Of a stretch of 64,000 nt of DNA, positions 1 through 10,112 are shown in pieces (position 1 is the first letter of the stretch; each line of letters starts with the position of its first letter). The notes beneath the pieces were generated by a model. The model was not told where the DNA came from and did no database searches. It saw only the letters and a program-made list of their open reading frames with translations. The DNA is taken from assembly GCF_003233845.1 (NCBI RefSeq), contig NZ_QKRB01000057.1, forward strand, positions 124,001 to 188,000, read 5' to 3'. The DNA comes from Paenibacillus sambharensis (GTDB lineage: Bacteria; Bacillota; Bacilli; Paenibacillales; Paenibacillaceae). Made by a program: the position numbers and the translations under genes.

Positions 1-1251
1 GGCGCCGAGCTCAATCGCCTGGCGGGCGGCTGTACAGGCGTCAAGCGGAGCACCGGGCAGCATCCCGGCGGCATTGTGGTCGTTCCCGATTATATCGAGG
101 TTGAGGATATTACGCCCGTCCAGTTTCCGGCGGATGATACAAGCGCCGAATGGAAGACGACCCACTTTGACTACCATGCTTTCGATGCGAACCTGCTGAA
201 GCTTGATATACTGGGACACGATGATCCGACGATGATGCGGATGCTGCAGGATCTCACTGGCGTGGACCCGACGACGATTCCAATGAATGATCCGAAGGTT
301 ATGAGCATGTTCAACTCCACGACGGCACTCGGCGTTACACCCGAACAGATCCGTACACCGGTCGCTACCTATGGCGTTCCGGAGATGGGGACGAAGTTCG
401 TCCGCCAGATGCTGCAGGAAACGCAGCCTTCAAGCTTTGCCGACCTCCTGCAGATTTCGGGACTCTCACACGGTACCGGCGTCTGGCTCGGCAATGCGCA
501 GGAGCTCATTAAGAATGGAACCTGCAACATCAAGACAGTTATCGGCTGTCGTGACGATATCATGCTGTATCTGATTTATAAGGCGGGCATGGATGCAGGA
601 CTGGCCTTTAAAATTACCGAGAGCGTCCGGAAGGGTAAAGGACTCACGCCGGAGTGGATTGATGAGATGAAGCGCTGCAAGGTGCCGCAGTGGTACATTG
701 ACTCCTGCCTGCGCATCGAGTATATGTTCCCGAAGGCGCATGCCGCCGCTTACGTTATTTCCGCTGTGCGCACAGCTTACTTTAAGCTCTACCATCCGAT
801 AGCCTATTACGCGACCTATTTTACCGTTCGTGCGGAGGATTTTGATCTGGAGCTGCTCTGCCAGGGATATGATGCAATCAAGAAGAAACTGATTGAAATC
901 GAAGAGAAGGGCTTCCAGGCGCTGCCGAAAGAAAAGAACATGATATCGATTCTGGAGATGGCGCTCGAAATGACAGCCCGCGGCTTCTCCTTCAAGCCGA
1001 TTGATCTGTACCGCTCGGATGCCACTAAGTTCCTGATTGACGGTGATTCCCTGATTCCCCCGTTTGCAGCGGTGGGCGGAATCGGCGACAATGCGGCCCG
1101 AAATATTGCGGCGGCAAGAGAAGAAGGCGACTTTTTGTCCGTGGAGGACTTCCAGCAGAAGTCCCGTGCTTCCAAGACAATTGTCGAGCTGCTGGCTGGC
1201 ATGGGCTGCTTCCGGGGGCTGCCGGAATCCAATCAGCTGTCGCTGTTCTAG
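1..1251 (+). CDS. polC: DNA polymerase III alpha subunit, Gram-positive type PolC (3' end only)
   Basis: This is the last 416 residues of the replicative polymerase PolC. The frame is open from base 1, so the 5' part lies outside the window. The first codons encode a [15 protein letters not shown] stretch, typical of the PolC polymerase core, and the following residues cover the thumb/fingers and C-terminal region with an HAAAYV segment. PolC copies the chromosome at the fork together with the sliding clamp, and it is the form found in Firmicutes rather than DnaE of Proteobacteria. It is followed by the rimP-nusA operon, the same order as in B. subtilis. The stop codon is followed within about 35 bases by the rimP promoter. 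Confidence 0.97.
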   Translation, partial: GAELNRLAGGCTGVKRSTGQHPGGIVVVPDYIEVEDITPVQFPADDTSAEWKTTHFDYHAFDANLLKLDILGHDDPTMMRMLQDLTGVDPTTIPMNDPKVMSMFNSTTALGVTPEQIRTPVATYGVPEMGTKFVRQMLQETQPSSFADLLQISGLSHGTGVWLGNAQELIKNGTCNIKTVIGCRDDIMLYLIYKAGMDAGLAFKITESVRKGKGLTPEWIDEMKRCKVPQWYIDSCLRIEYMFPKAHAAAYVISAVRTAYFKLYHPIAYYATYFTVRAEDFDLELLCQGYDAIKKKLIEIEEKGFQALPKEKNMISILEMALEMTARGFSFKPIDLYRSDATKFLIDGDSLIPPFAAVGGIGDNAARNIAAAREEGDFLSVEDFQQKSRASKTIVELLAGMGCFRGLPESNQLSLF

Positions 1252-1283
1252 CCTGAAAACGGAAGAGGCCATTTTCATTTGTC

Positions 1284-1312
1284 TTGTCACTATAGACTGG
1301 TTATGCTATAAT
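1284..1312 (+). promoter_or_regulatory. SigA promoter of the rimP-nusA-infB operon
   Basis: TTGTCA at 1284-1289 and TATAAT at 1307-1312 are separated by 17 bases. A TG dinucleotide one base before the -10 box makes it an extended -10 promoter. It lies just after polC and drives the long translation-factor operon. The strength of the match suggests high constitutive expression. Confidence 0.8.
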
Positions 1313-1346
1313 TTTTCTGGTAATGCTGTTGATATTGTGTCTGCAG

Positions 1347-1377
1347 AAGAGTGGGGAAACCCACTCTTTACGTTTTG
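1347..1377 (+). terminator. leader hairpin / attenuator before rimP
   Basis: A perfect 9-bp stem (1347-1355 with 1360-1368) closes a GAAA loop and is followed by a T-rich run broken by ACG. It lies in the 5' leader between the promoter and rimP, so it would cut off transcripts of the whole operon. From general knowledge, the nusA operon of B. subtilis is autoregulated by NusA-dependent termination in its leader; this hairpin is placed where such a site would be. That it works this way here is inference. Confidence 0.6.
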
Positions 1378-1418
1378 TCTGCGGACCTTTAGAAATATTT
1401 CCCCCGGGAGGTCACACA

Positions 1419-1883
1419 TTGGTGAGCAAAGCTAATATAAAATCCACTGTCGATGAGATGGTTCGTCCGTACATAGAAGATAACGGGTTTGAACTGGTTG
1501 ATATCGAGTACGTCAAGGAGGGAAGCAACTTTTTCCTCCGCATTTTTGTAGATAAAGAAGGCGGTATCGATATTGACGAGTGCGGCCGGATCAGTGAGTA
1601 CGTCAGCGAACGTCTCGATCAGGAGGATCCGATCTCAGATGCGTATTTTCTCGAGGTCTCTTCACCGGGTGCAGAGCGTCCGCTCAAGAAACCGGAAGAC
1701 ATGGCGAAGGCGGTCGGAAAGCATGTCTTTATTACAACTTACGAGCCAATCGGTGGCCTCAAGGAATTCGAAGGCAAGCTGCTTTCGTTTGACGGGGATG
1801 AAGCAGTAGTGGAAGCGGGCAAGAAGAAACACACCTTACCTTACGCCAAGATTGCCAGCGCGCGCTTGGCTATCGTGTTTTAA
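1419..1883 (+). CDS. rimP: ribosome maturation factor RimP
   Basis: RimP binds the 30S subunit and helps late assembly of the small subunit. The product is 154 residues, close to the 150-156 usual in Firmicutes, with the N-terminal alpha/beta domain (LEVSSPGAERPL is the family signature) and the C-terminal SH3-like barrel. I chose the TTG at 1419, six bases after the GGGAGGT ribosome site at 1406-1412; a GTG at 1422 is an equally placed alternative, and the in-frame codon at 1323 lies upstream of the leader hairpin and is unlikely. It is the first gene of the nusA operon; nusA follows after 27 bases. Confidence 0.93.
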   Translation: MVSKANIKSTVDEMVRPYIEDNGFELVDIEYVKEGSNFFLRIFVDKEGGIDIDECGRISEYVSERLDQEDPISDAYFLEVSSPGAERPLKKPEDMAKAVGKHVFITTYEPIGGLKEFEGKLLSFDGDEAVVEAGKKKHTLPYAKIASARLAIVF

Positions 1884-1910
1884 TTTGTTGAGAGGGGGAG
1901 CAACTTTCCA

Positions 1911-3011
1911 ATGAGTATGGATTTTATTGAAGCGCTGTCGGAGATCGAGAGAGATAAGGGAATTGCCAAGGATGTGCTGCTGGAGGCTATTGAGGCGGCG
2001 CTGATCTCCAGCTACAAGCGCAATTTCAACACGGCGCAGAACGTTCGTGTCGAGATTAACCGTCACACCGGCGTCATTAAGGTGTATGCCCGCAAGACGG
2101 TGGTGGAGGAGGTGCTCGATCCTCGGATGGAAATTTCCATTGAAGCATCCCGTGAAATCAACCCGCACTACCAGCTGGATGATATCGCGGAAATCGAAGT
2201 GACGCCTCGTGACTTCGGCCGGATTGCGGCCCAAACGGCCAAGCAGGTTGTCACGCAGCGCATACGGGAAGCCGAGCGCGGACTGATCTATAATGCCTAC
2301 ATTGATAAGGAAGAGGATATCGTTAACGGTATCGTGCAGCGCCAGGATGTGCGCAACCTGTTCGTTGATCTCGGCAAGGTGGAAGCGGTACTCCCGCTTA
2401 CCGAGCTGATGCCGACGGATAAGTTCAAGCATGGCGATCGTGTTAAGTCCTTCATTACAAAGGTGGAAAACACTACGAAGGGTCCGCAGATTATTCTGTC
2501 CCGTACGCATCCGGGCCTCTTGAAACGGCTCTTCGAGCTTGAAGTTCCCGAAATCTACGATGGAGTGGTAGAAATTCGTTCCGTAGCACGGGAAGCGGGC
2601 TTCCGTTCCAAGATCGCCGTATACTCGCGCAATCCCGAAGTGGACCCGGTGGGCTCCTGTGTTGGACCGAAGGGTCTTCGTGTCCAGACGGTTGTCTCGG
2701 AGCTTAAAGGCGAGAAGATCGATATCGTGCGCTGGTCCGAGAACGTGGAGGAATATGTGGCAAATGCGCTTAGTCCATCCAAGGTTATCGAGGTCATCGT
2801 ATTTGAGCAGGAGAAGATGGCGCGTGTCATTGTGCCGGACTACCAGCTGTCGCTTGCCATTGGTATCAAGGGTCAAAATGCCCGTCTTGCCGCCAAGCTG
2901 ACCGGCTGGAAAATCGATATCAAGAGTGAAACGCAGGCGGAGCAGGAATTTGACCGTCCAAGATCCACCGGTGATACGATGCCGCAGGATTCGGTTTCTT
3001 ACGACGGTTAA
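1911..3011 (+). CDS. nusA: transcription termination/antitermination factor NusA
   Basis: NusA binds RNA polymerase through its N-terminal domain and affects pausing, intrinsic termination and rRNA antitermination. The 366-residue protein has the short Firmicute layout: N-terminal domain to about residue 125, an S1 domain at roughly 135-200, and two KH domains from about 230 to 345, without the acidic repeats found in E. coli NusA. The start ATG follows a GAGAGGGGG ribosome site. It may feed back on its own operon through the leader hairpin upstream of rimP. Confidence 0.97.
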   Translation: MSMDFIEALSEIERDKGIAKDVLLEAIEAALISSYKRNFNTAQNVRVEINRHTGVIKVYARKTVVEEVLDPRMEISIEASREINPHYQLDDIAEIEVTPRDFGRIAAQTAKQVVTQRIREAERGLIYNAYIDKEEDIVNGIVQRQDVRNLFVDLGKVEAVLPLTELMPTDKFKHGDRVKSFITKVENTTKGPQIILSRTHPGLLKRLFELEVPEIYDGVVEIRSVAREAGFRSKIAVYSRNPEVDPVGSCVGPKGLRVQTVVSELKGEKIDIVRWSENVEEYVANALSPSKVIEVIVFEQEKMARVIVPDYQLSLAIGIKGQNARLAAKLTGWKIDIKSETQAEQEFDRPRSTGDTMPQDSVSYDG

Positions 3012-3059
3012 CAAACACCGCGGCGGTCAGCGTATTTGAATGATACGGAGGAGAGAACA

Positions 3060-3371
3060 ATGAAACCTAGAAAAGTTCCGCTCCGCAAATGCATCGCCTG
3101 TCAGGAAATGATGCCGAAGAAGGAATTGATCCGGGTCGTCCGCACCCCGGACGAAGAAGTACGGATTGATCTGACAGGAAAGAAAGCGGGCAGGGGAGCG
3201 TATTTGTGCGGCAAGGCCGGCTGCTTCAGGCTCGCCAAGAAGAGCAAGGCGTTCGACCGTGCGCTGAAGCTGTCAGTCGATCCGGAAATTTATGATCAGC
3301 TTGAGCAGGACTTCATTGCGGTGGAAGATGAGTTTCTTGCAAGCAAGGAGCTGGCTGCAGATGACGAATAA
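3060..3371 (+). CDS. rnpM: RNase P modulator RnpM (YlxR family)
   Basis: A 103-residue basic protein of the YlxR family, with the family motifs RKCIACQ near the start and GRGAYLCG in the middle. Members bind RNA, and B. subtilis YlxR has been described as a modulator of RNase P (RnpM). The start is the ATG at 3060, about six bases after a GGAGGAG ribosome site; an in-frame TTG at 3036 has no such site. Its end overlaps the start of the L7Ae-like gene by 11 bases, so the two are probably translationally coupled. Confidence 0.9.
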   Translation: MKPRKVPLRKCIACQEMMPKKELIRVVRTPDEEVRIDLTGKKAGRGAYLCGKAGCFRLAKKSKAFDRALKLSVDPEIYDQLEQDFIAVEDEFLASKELAADDE

Positions 3372-3687
3372 GGCGCTGTCGGCTCTTGGTATGGCTATGC
3401 GTGCGGGCAAGCTTGTCACCGGCGATGAAACGGTGCTCAAGGCTGTAAAACAGGGCAAAGCCAGGCTGGTCATTGTGGCGGCCGACGCTTCGGACAATAC
3501 CAGGAAGAAATACCGTGATAAATGTGCGACTTACGACGTTGAGCTGGTGGAAGCATTCGACCGGTATACGCTCGGAGCAGCCATCGGAAAGGAGGCGCGT
3601 GTTATAGTCGCCATTGCCGATGAAGGATTTGCGAGCCTGATTCGGAAGCAACTCGGTAAACATTCGGAGGTGGAGAATATTGACTAA
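3361..3687 (+). CDS. ylxQ: L7Ae/L30e-family RNA-binding protein YlxQ
   Basis: A 108-residue member of the L7Ae/L30e/S12e/Gadd45 family, small basic proteins that bind kink-turn RNA. The sequence runs from [17 protein letters not shown] through an [11 protein letters not shown] strand to an [10 protein letters not shown] helix, as in YlxQ of B. subtilis. The ATG at 3361 is used, inside the last codons of rnpM; upstream in-frame codons would extend far into rnpM. It overlaps infB by 8 bases. The physiological role of this operon member is not settled. Confidence 0.88.
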   Translation: MTNKALSALGMAMRAGKLVTGDETVLKAVKQGKARLVIVAADASDNTRKKYRDKCATYDVELVEAFDRYTLGAAIGKEARVIVAIADEGFASLIRKQLGKHSEVENID

Positions 3688-6310
3688 ACAGGACAACAAG
3701 GATAAATTACGCGTCTATGAATATGCGAAATCGATCAACATGAGCAGCAAAGAGATCATTACGATCCTGAAGCGCTTAAACTTGCCTGTTAACAATCATA
3801 TGAGCGTCATGGAAAATGAAATGGTGTCCAAGGTAGAAGGCTTCTTCCGCGACATTAAGGAGAATGCGGCAGCAAGGCGTGCGAGTGATACACCTAAGCC
3901 GCAGCAGGAGCGTAAGCCTGCAGGGGCCGCACAAGCCGTCATCCAAGGAAGCAGTGACTCCCGTCAGCCAGCGCTCCATTCCCAACCCGATCAAGCCGGT
4001 GACCAGCGCGTCCCTCAAGGGGCGGCAGGCGGCAGCAGTGATACAGTGCAACAGAATGACAAAAACCAAAACCAGGATAAGCAGGGGATTATGAACTCAA
4101 CGACATCGAAAACTCAGAATAATAACAATAGTAGTCAGCAGCCGCGCTCAGGCGGCAGCACGCAGAGTGGTCAGCGCCCGCAGGGCGGCGGCCAGAGTCA
4201 GAATCGTCCAGCCGGAGGCGGCCAAGGCGGCCAGCAGCGTTCTAACAGACCGGCCCAAGGCGGCCAAGGTCCAGGACAGGGTGGACAGCGTCCTCCACAA
4301 GGCCAAGGCGGTGCACCACGCACAGGCCAGGCACAAGGCACACGCAGTGATTCGCGTCCGGGTGCAGGAAGACCAGCAGGCGCTGGAGATGCTTCCCGCG
4401 GGCCGAAGAAGAACAATACTGGCGGCGGCGGCAACCGACAAGGCGGCGGCAAGCGGTTTGATGACAACCGCGGCGGCTTTAAGGGCAACAACCGCGGCGG
4501 ACGGAACAAGCGCGGCGGCCAGAACCAGAATTTCGAACGGCGCGAGAAGATTGATAATACGCCTAAGAAAATTATCGTCCGCGGCAATATGACCGTAGGC
4601 GAGCTTGCTAAGCTTCTTCACAAGGATGCTTCCGAAGTAATCAAGAAGCTGATGTTCCTTGGCATAATGGCAACCATTAATCAGGAGCTTGATCTTGACG
4701 CCATCCAGCTTGTCGCTTCCGATTATGGAATTGAAGTCGAAATCAAGCTGCCGGTAGACGAAGATAATTTTGATACTGTGGAAGAAGTGGATGAGGAAGA
4801 AGATCTGTCCACTAGACCTCCGGTAGTGACCATCATGGGTCACGTTGACCATGGTAAAACAACACTCCTTGATGCAATCCGTGAGACAAATGTAACAGGC
4901 GGAGAAGCAGGCGGCATCACTCAGCATATCGGTGCCTATCAGGTCGAAGTTAACGGCAAGAAAATTACGTTCCTTGATACACCGGGTCACGAAGCCTTTA
5001 CGACAATGCGGGCACGCGGTGCACAGGTAACGGATATCACAATTCTGGTTGTTGCCGCAGATGACGGCGTTATGCCGCAAACCGTGGAAGCGATCAACCA
5101 TGCTAAAGCGGCCGGTGTGCCAATTATTGTGGCTGTTAACAAGATTGATAAAGAAGGAGCTAACCCTGACAAAATCATGCAGGCTCTTACTGAGTATGAG
5201 CTTGTGCCTGAAGCGTGGGGCGGCGACACAATTTTCGTTAATATCTCCGCCAAGCAGCGTCAGAATCTTGAAGAGCTTCTGGAAATGATTCTGCTGATTG
5301 CAGAAGTAAATGATTATAAAGCAAATCCTGACAAGCGCGCACGCGGCACCGTTATCGAAGCCGAGCTTGATAAAGGCAAGGGACCGGTTGCCCGTATTCT
5401 CGTGCAGCATGGTACATTGTCGGTTGGCGACGCATTTGTTGCAGGCAACTGTTTCGGACGTGTACGTGCCATGGTTAATGATAAGGGACGCAGACTGAAG
5501 GAAGCCGGCCCGTCGACACCGGTCGAAATTACCGGCTTGACCGAGGTTCCGCTCGCGGGTGATCCGTTCATGGTATTTGAAGACGAGCGTAAAGCACGGG
5601 CAATTGCAGACCGCCGTGCGATCAAGCAGCGCCAGACCGAGCTGGGCTCCCATTCAAGAGTCACACTGGACGATCTGTATAAACACATCAAAGAAGGCGA
5701 AATTAAAGACCTGAACGTTATTATCAAATCTGACGTTCAAGGCTCGGCTGAAGCGCTGAAGGGCTCGCTTGCCAAGATTGACATCGAAGGCGTTCGCGTA
5801 AAGATTATCCACAGCGGCGTCGGTGCGATCACGGAGTCTGATGTTACGCTTGCCTCGGCTTCTAACGCGATTGTGATCGGCTTCAATGTCCGTCCTGAGC
5901 CGCAGGCGAAAGCCAATGCCGACCAAGAGCAGGTAGATATCCGTCTTCACCGTGTTATCTATAACGTCATTGATGAGATTGAGCAGGCAATGAAAGGCAT
6001 GCTGGATCCGGAGTACAAGGAAGTGGTCATTGGCCATGCTGAAGTCCGGAATCTCTTCAAGGTAAGCAAAGTCGGCACCATTGCAGGCTGTATGGTTACT
6101 TCGGGTAAAATTACCCGTGCGGCAGAAGTGCGGATCATCCGCGGCGGTATTGTCGTATTCGAAGGCAAGATCGATTCCCTGAAACGTTACAAGGATGATG
6201 CGAAGGAAGTTGCACAGGGTTATGAATGTGGTATAACCATCGAGAACTTCAATGACCTCAAAGAAGGGGACACGATCGAAGCGTTCATCATGGAAACCGT
6301 TGAGAGGTGA
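3680..6310 (+). CDS. infB: translation initiation factor IF-2
   Basis: IF-2 is the GTPase that brings fMet-tRNA to the 30S subunit and promotes subunit joining. The 876-residue protein starts at a TTG seven bases after GGAGGTGG. Residues 1-60 form one IF2_N domain; about 63-290 are a low-complexity Gly/Gln/Arg/Asn-rich linker; a second IF2_N-like domain lies at about 292-360. The G domain has the P-loop GHVDHGKT at about 387-394, DTPGHE, NKID and SAK motifs, and domains II-IV fill the C-terminus. It is longer than B. subtilis IF-2 (716) because of the linker. rbfA follows after 6 bases. Confidence 0.97.
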   Translation: MTKQDNKDKLRVYEYAKSINMSSKEIITILKRLNLPVNNHMSVMENEMVSKVEGFFRDIKENAAARRASDTPKPQQERKPAGAAQAVIQGSSDSRQPALHSQPDQAGDQRVPQGAAGGSSDTVQQNDKNQNQDKQGIMNSTTSKTQNNNNSSQQPRSGGSTQSGQRPQGGGQSQNRPAGGGQGGQQRSNRPAQGGQGPGQGGQRPPQGQGGAPRTGQAQGTRSDSRPGAGRPAGAGDASRGPKKNNTGGGGNRQGGGKRFDDNRGGFKGNNRGGRNKRGGQNQNFERREKIDNTPKKIIVRGNMTVGELAKLLHKDASEVIKKLMFLGIMATINQELDLDAIQLVASDYGIEVEIKLPVDEDNFDTVEEVDEEEDLSTRPPVVTIMGHVDHGKTTLLDAIRETNVTGGEAGGITQHIGAYQVEVNGKKITFLDTPGHEAFTTMRARGAQVTDITILVVAADDGVMPQTVEAINHAKAAGVPIIVAVNKIDKEGANPDKIMQALTEYELVPEAWGGDTIFVNISAKQRQNLEELLEMILLIAEVNDYKANPDKRARGTVIEAELDKGKGPVARILVQHGTLSVGDAFVAGNCFGRVRAMVNDKGRRLKEAGPSTPVEITGLTEVPLAGDPFMVFEDERKARAIADRRAIKQRQTELGSHSRVTLDDLYKHIKEGEIKDLNVIIKSDVQGSAEALKGSLAKIDIEGVRVKIIHSGVGAITESDVTLASASNAIVIGFNVRPEPQAKANADQEQVDIRLHRVIYNVIDEIEQAMKGMLDPEYKEVVIGHAEVRNLFKVSKVGTIAGCMVTSGKITRAAEVRIIRGGIVVFEGKIDSLKRYKDDAKEVAQGYECGITIENFNDLKEGDTIEAFIMETVER

Positions 6311-6316
6311 TGAAGC

Positions 6317-6673
6317 ATGGCTAAGGTGAGAGTTGGGCGTGTAGGTGAACAAATCAAGAAGGAATTGAGCCAGATTATTCAAACCGAGCTCAAGGACCCT
6401 CGTATCGGGTTTATTACCGTAACGGGTGTCGATGTAACAAGTGACTTGTCACAGGCACGTATTTATTTAAGTGTTCTCGGATCGGATGAGCAGAAGGAAA
6501 ATACGCTCAAGGCTCTGGCAAAAGGGTCGGGCTTTATCCGTTCCGAGCTTGGCAAACGGATTCGTCTCCGGCACACGCCGGAGCTGGAATTCCGGTTTGA
6601 CAGCAGCATCGAGTATGGAAGCCGGATTGAGTCGCTGCTTGTGGAGATCAATCGGGGGCATGATACGGTATGA
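6317..6673 (+). CDS. rbfA: 30S ribosome-binding factor RbfA
   Basis: RbfA is a small KH-fold protein that binds pre-30S particles and helps 16S rRNA 5'-end maturation. The 118-residue length is typical. The family features visible are the opening [17 protein letters not shown], the [28 protein letters not shown] core (given here in part) and the final [17 protein letters not shown] helix. The ATG at 6317 lies six bases after the infB stop. It overlaps the next gene by four bases (ATGA), so the pair is translationally coupled. Confidence 0.96.
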   Translation: MAKVRVGRVGEQIKKELSQIIQTELKDPRIGFITVTGVDVTSDLSQARIYLSVLGSDEQKENTLKALAKGSGFIRSELGKRIRLRHTPELEFRFDSSIEYGSRIESLLVEINRGHDTV

Positions 6674-7662
6674 CCGTACTGACAAAGGAATATTTGGCTG
6701 AGCTGGACAATGCGCTCGCATTTCTGCGTGAGGGAGACGACTTTCTGGTTGTCTCCCATGTTCAGCCTGATGGGGATGCCATCAGCTCAACCTTGATCAT
6801 GAATTGGCTTCTCAAGAAGCTTGGCAAGCGCGTTACCATGATCAACGAAGGGAACTTTCCCGCCAGATTGGCCTATTTGGAGGAGTCGGATCAAATTATC
6901 GACTACTCCTTAACCAATCCTGGCCGTACATATGACCGGATTGTAGCGGTCGATTGCGCAGATTTCCGCCGGATTGGACAGGTTAGCGAGCTGTTTGAGC
7001 AGGGCAGAGAGCTGCTGAATATTGATCATCATCCCACTAATGACGGTTTTGGAACAGTCAATGTCATTCGCAGCAATGCTGCAGCAACGGCGGAGATCCT
7101 GTTTGATTTGATCGAGCGTTCGGGTATTCCGCTTGAGGTTGGGGCGGGAACAGCCGTGTACACCGGTCTGTTGACAGACACCGGAGGTTTCCGTTATTCA
7201 AGCACAAGTCCACACGTAATGAGGATCGCTTCGAAGCTTCTTGAAATCGGGGTGAAGGGATTCGAGCTGGCGGATCATCTTCTCGAGAAGATGACCATGC
7301 CGCAGCTGAAGGTACTGCAGCGGGGGCTGTCCAGGCTGACGTTCACAGAAGACGGCAGGGTCGGCTGGCTGTATATTGAGCCGTCAGATATGGCTGATAC
7401 CGGTGCTGCACCGGAGGATCTTGAAGGGCTCGTCAACTATGCACGAAACATTGACGGCGTGGAATGCGGTATGCTCTTCAAGGTTACGGCCGAAGGTGAT
7501 GTCAAGGTGAGTCTGCGTTCGGCAGGGCGCCTCGACGTAGCCGCTGTTGCGCAGCTTTACGGCGGCGGCGGGCATGTACGCGCAGCCGGGTGCCGGGTGC
7601 GCGGACCTCTTGCTGATGCTATGGCTGCTGTTGTGGATACCGTTAGAAAGGCGTTGGACTAA
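6670..7662 (+). CDS. nrnA: DHH-family oligoribonuclease / pAp phosphatase NrnA
   Basis: NrnA degrades 2-5 nt RNA fragments (nanoRNA) and dephosphorylates 3'-phosphoadenosine 5'-phosphate. The 330-residue protein has the DHH phosphoesterase motifs HVQPDGDA near residue 30, VDCADF, IDHHPT at about 117-122, and the DHHA1-domain GGGGH at about 297-301. It fits the usual length of about 313. It begins within the rbfA stop codon and truB follows after 5 bases. Here it shares an operon with polynucleotide phosphorylase further on, linking the start and the end of RNA decay. Confidence 0.94.
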   Translation: MTVLTKEYLAELDNALAFLREGDDFLVVSHVQPDGDAISSTLIMNWLLKKLGKRVTMINEGNFPARLAYLEESDQIIDYSLTNPGRTYDRIVAVDCADFRRIGQVSELFEQGRELLNIDHHPTNDGFGTVNVIRSNAAATAEILFDLIERSGIPLEVGAGTAVYTGLLTDTGGFRYSSTSPHVMRIASKLLEIGVKGFELADHLLEKMTMPQLKVLQRGLSRLTFTEDGRVGWLYIEPSDMADTGAAPEDLEGLVNYARNIDGVECGMLFKVTAEGDVKVSLRSAGRLDVAAVAQLYGGGGHVRAAGCRVRGPLADAMAAVVDTVRKALD

Positions 7663-7667
7663 AAAAG

Positions 7668-8582
7668 ATGGATGGAATTTTGGCGGTATGGAAGCCCGCC
7701 GGCTGGACGTCACACGATGTGGTGGCCAAGGTCCGGAGATTGGTGAAGATGAAACGTATTGGCCATACAGGTACGCTTGATCCCCAGGTAACGGGTGTTC
7801 TCCCGCTTGCGTTAGGGCGGTCGACGCGGGTCGTTGAATACCTGCAGGAGCTCCCTAAGGCGTACGAGGCAGTTCTTCAGCTGGGCATTGCCACCGATAC
7901 CGAGGACATGACCGGTACGGTCACAGAGCGGTTGGATCATGTGGATGTGACTGAAGAACATGTGCGTCAGGTTGTGGCCGGGTTTATTGGCGAAATTGAA
8001 CAGGTTCCGCCAATGTATTCCGCTGTCCGGGTTGGCGGCAAGCGGCTGTATGAGCTCGCTCGTGAGGGCCAGACGGTGGAGCGCAAATCCCGCAAGGTAA
8101 CGATTCATGAAATCAGCCTTCTGGATATGGATCTGCAGCAGCAGCTGCCGAAGATCCGTTTTGCTGTATCCTGTTCAAAAGGCACTTATATCCGTACACT
8201 CTGCGTCGATATTGGCAAAAAGCTTGGCGTACCAGCTTCAATGGATTCCCTGGTTCGGACGATGTCAGCCGGCTTTACCCAGGAGGAATGCTTGACCCTT
8301 GAGCAGATCGAGGCGATGATGGCGAGCGGTGAGCTCTCTTCCAGATTAATTCCCTCTGACCGGGCGCTTAGCTATTTAAGGAAAGCAGTGACGGATTCTG
8401 ACCATGCCCGCAGAGCGATGCAGGGCCAGAAGATACCGCTTGCTGCTGTGCGCACGGAGGAAGACATATTGGGTCATGAGCATGTTCGTTTGCGCTTGTA
8501 TGCGGAGGAAGGCCATTTCATCGGCCTTTACGAAGCGGACCGGAATGCAGGCTTGCTGCTTCCCATAAAAGTATTTTCCTGA
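7668..8582 (+). CDS. truB: tRNA pseudouridine(55) synthase TruB
   Basis: TruB makes pseudouridine 55 in the T-loop of tRNAs. The 304-residue protein carries the catalytic motif GTLDPQVTGVLP with the catalytic aspartate at residue 38, the opening GILAVWKPAGWTSHDVV, and the KGTYIRTLCVD motif in the middle. A C-terminal PUA-like domain occupies the last 60 or so residues. It lies directly after nrnA and before ribF, the standard Firmicute order. Confidence 0.96.
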   Translation: MDGILAVWKPAGWTSHDVVAKVRRLVKMKRIGHTGTLDPQVTGVLPLALGRSTRVVEYLQELPKAYEAVLQLGIATDTEDMTGTVTERLDHVDVTEEHVRQVVAGFIGEIEQVPPMYSAVRVGGKRLYELAREGQTVERKSRKVTIHEISLLDMDLQQQLPKIRFAVSCSKGTYIRTLCVDIGKKLGVPASMDSLVRTMSAGFTQEECLTLEQIEAMMASGELSSRLIPSDRALSYLRKAVTDSDHARRAMQGQKIPLAAVRTEEDILGHEHVRLRLYAEEGHFIGLYEADRNAGLLLPIKVFS

Positions 8583-8624
8583 TCAGCAAAGAGGATAGGA
8601 AAAAGAAATGCAGGTGTAACAGCT

Positions 8625-9602
8625 GTGGAAATCATACGTTTGCGTTACCCGTTCGACAGTCAATCACTTGTTCAGGCCAGCCGCAGTAAAGTCATGGCTG
8701 TCGGGCATTTTGACGGGGTGCACCTCGGACATCAAGACGTCATTTCCCGCGCTGTAAGGCGAGCAGCGGAGACTGGACGTCTTGCTGCCGTGATGACATT
8801 CCATCCGCATCCCAAAGAAGTTCTTGGGCATGGAAGGCAGTATGAGTCAGCGTTAACTCCAATGGAGGAGAAGCTGAAGCTCTTTGCCAGTATTGGTGTG
8901 GACCTGGCTTACGTGGTTCACTTCGATGAAACACTCGCCTCACTGTCGCCAGAGCAATTCGTCCAGGAACTGCTGCGGGAGCTTCGGGTTGATGAGGCGG
9001 TTGTCGGCTTTGATTTCACATTCGGCAGCAGGGGGGCAGGAACCCCCGAAACACTGCGGGAGCTAGGCGGACGGGAATTGTCCGTGACCGTGATTCCGCC
9101 TCTTGTTGACCAAGGAATCAAAGTGAGCAGTACCCGCATCCGGGAAGCTCTTCTGGCGGGCGATGTAAGTGCAGCGAAGCGTTTGCTGGGACGGCCATAC
9201 CGCATTTCGGGTACGGTGACGCAGGGGGAAGGCCGGGGACGTACGATTGGCTTTCCAACGGCCAACATAGCGGAGGATGCCAACTATATGCTGCCTAAGC
9301 TGGGCGTGTATGCGGTGACCGCATTGCTTGAGAATGGCTCTGTTCGACCGGCCGTGATGAATCTTGGGGTTAAGCCTACATTCCACGAGCTGCCGGGAGA
9401 AGCGAAGCTGGAAGTCCATTTATTTGATTACAGCGGGGACTTATATGGACAGAAGCTTGCAGTCGACTTTCAGTCATTCCTAAGGCCTGAGCGGAAATTC
9501 AGCGGAGTCCAGGAGCTGGTCAGTCAGATTAAACAGGATGCCGAAGAAGCCAAAAGCCTGTTGGCCGGTCTGCATGGAAGTGGTCCCCAGTACGGCCGAT
9601 AG
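8625..9602 (+). CDS. ribF: bifunctional riboflavin kinase / FAD synthetase
   Basis: The protein makes FMN from riboflavin and then FAD. The N-terminal nucleotidyltransferase half has GHFDGVHLGHQ near residue 28 and the STRIREALLAGDV motif around 167-180. The C-terminal riboflavin kinase half has GEGRGRTIGFPTAN near 205. Its length (325) is normal. The start is the GTG at 8625; the ribosome site upstream (CAGGTG) is weak, so the start is slightly uncertain. It is the last gene before the separately promoted rpsO. B. subtilis calls this gene ribC. Confidence 0.95.
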   Translation: MEIIRLRYPFDSQSLVQASRSKVMAVGHFDGVHLGHQDVISRAVRRAAETGRLAAVMTFHPHPKEVLGHGRQYESALTPMEEKLKLFASIGVDLAYVVHFDETLASLSPEQFVQELLRELRVDEAVVGFDFTFGSRGAGTPETLRELGGRELSVTVIPPLVDQGIKVSSTRIREALLAGDVSAAKRLLGRPYRISGTVTQGEGRGRTIGFPTANIAEDANYMLPKLGVYAVTALLENGSVRPAVMNLGVKPTFHELPGEAKLEVHLFDYSGDLYGQKLAVDFQSFLRPERKFSGVQELVSQIKQDAEEAKSLLAGLHGSGPQYGR

Positions 9603-9631
9603 CCATTATTTCTAGCGATTCATACGAAACA

Positions 9632-9661
9632 TTTACTTTGTCCCTGCGGTTATGGTATACT
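9632..9661 (+). promoter_or_regulatory. SigA promoter of rpsO
   Basis: TTTACT (9632-9637) and TATACT (9656-9661) are 18 bases apart, just after ribF. The transcript would have a leader of about 100 bases before rpsO, which could fold and carry the S15 autoregulatory site known for other bacteria; that last point is inference. Confidence 0.6.
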
Positions 9662-9767
9662 GATTCTCGTTGCGGCTAATAGGGCGCAATCGAACCATGG
9701 CTTGGTCGTCCGCTCTCACCGACGGCGTCGAGGCCATCGGCGATTATATGAAGGAGGTGAACATAGG

Positions 9768-10037
9768 ATGGCAATCACACAAGAACGTAAGAATGAACTG
9801 ATCGAACAGCATAAGACACATGCGAGCGATACGGGATCACCTGAAGTACAAGTGGCTATCCTGACGGAGAACATCGTCAACTTGACGCAGCATCTTCGGG
9901 AGCACAAGAAGGATCATCACTCCCGCCGCGGTCTGCTCAAGATGGTAGGTCAGCGCCGTAAGCTGCTGGCATACCTGAAGAACAAGGATGTTCGTCGTTA
10001 CAGTGCTTTGATCGAAAAACTCGGCCTGCGCCGCTAA
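9768..10037 (+). CDS. rpsO: 30S ribosomal protein S15
   Basis: S15 is a primary binding protein of the central domain of 16S rRNA. The 89-residue length is the family standard and the [19 protein letters not shown] and [18 protein letters not shown] motifs (both central to rRNA binding) are present. The ATG at 9768 follows AAGGAGGTGA; an upstream in-frame codon at 9702 would lie in the leader and is rejected. A strong terminator follows, so rpsO is largely a single-gene transcript ahead of pnp. Confidence 0.98.
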   Translation: MAITQERKNELIEQHKTHASDTGSPEVQVAILTENIVNLTQHLREHKKDHHSRRGLLKMVGQRRKLLAYLKNKDVRRYSALIEKLGLRR

Positions 10038-10050
10038 TCATGTGGGAGAA

Positions 10051-10112
10051 AAGCAACCTGGTTGTCAAGCCGTCCGGATTCCGGCGGCAAGGCCTTTACC
10101 GGGTTGCTTTTT
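10051..10112 (+). terminator. rpsO terminator
   Basis: AAGCAACCTGG at 10051-10061 pairs with CCGGGTTGCTT at 10099-10109 (one G-U pair), followed by a run of T. A small internal hairpin with CCGG arms fills the long loop. Confidence 0.8.

Noticed and set aside
4148-5653. Long open frame (about 500 codons) on the minus strand opposite infB
   Set aside because: It is antisense to the IF-2 linker and G domain, has no ribosome site or family match, and arises from the codon bias of infB.
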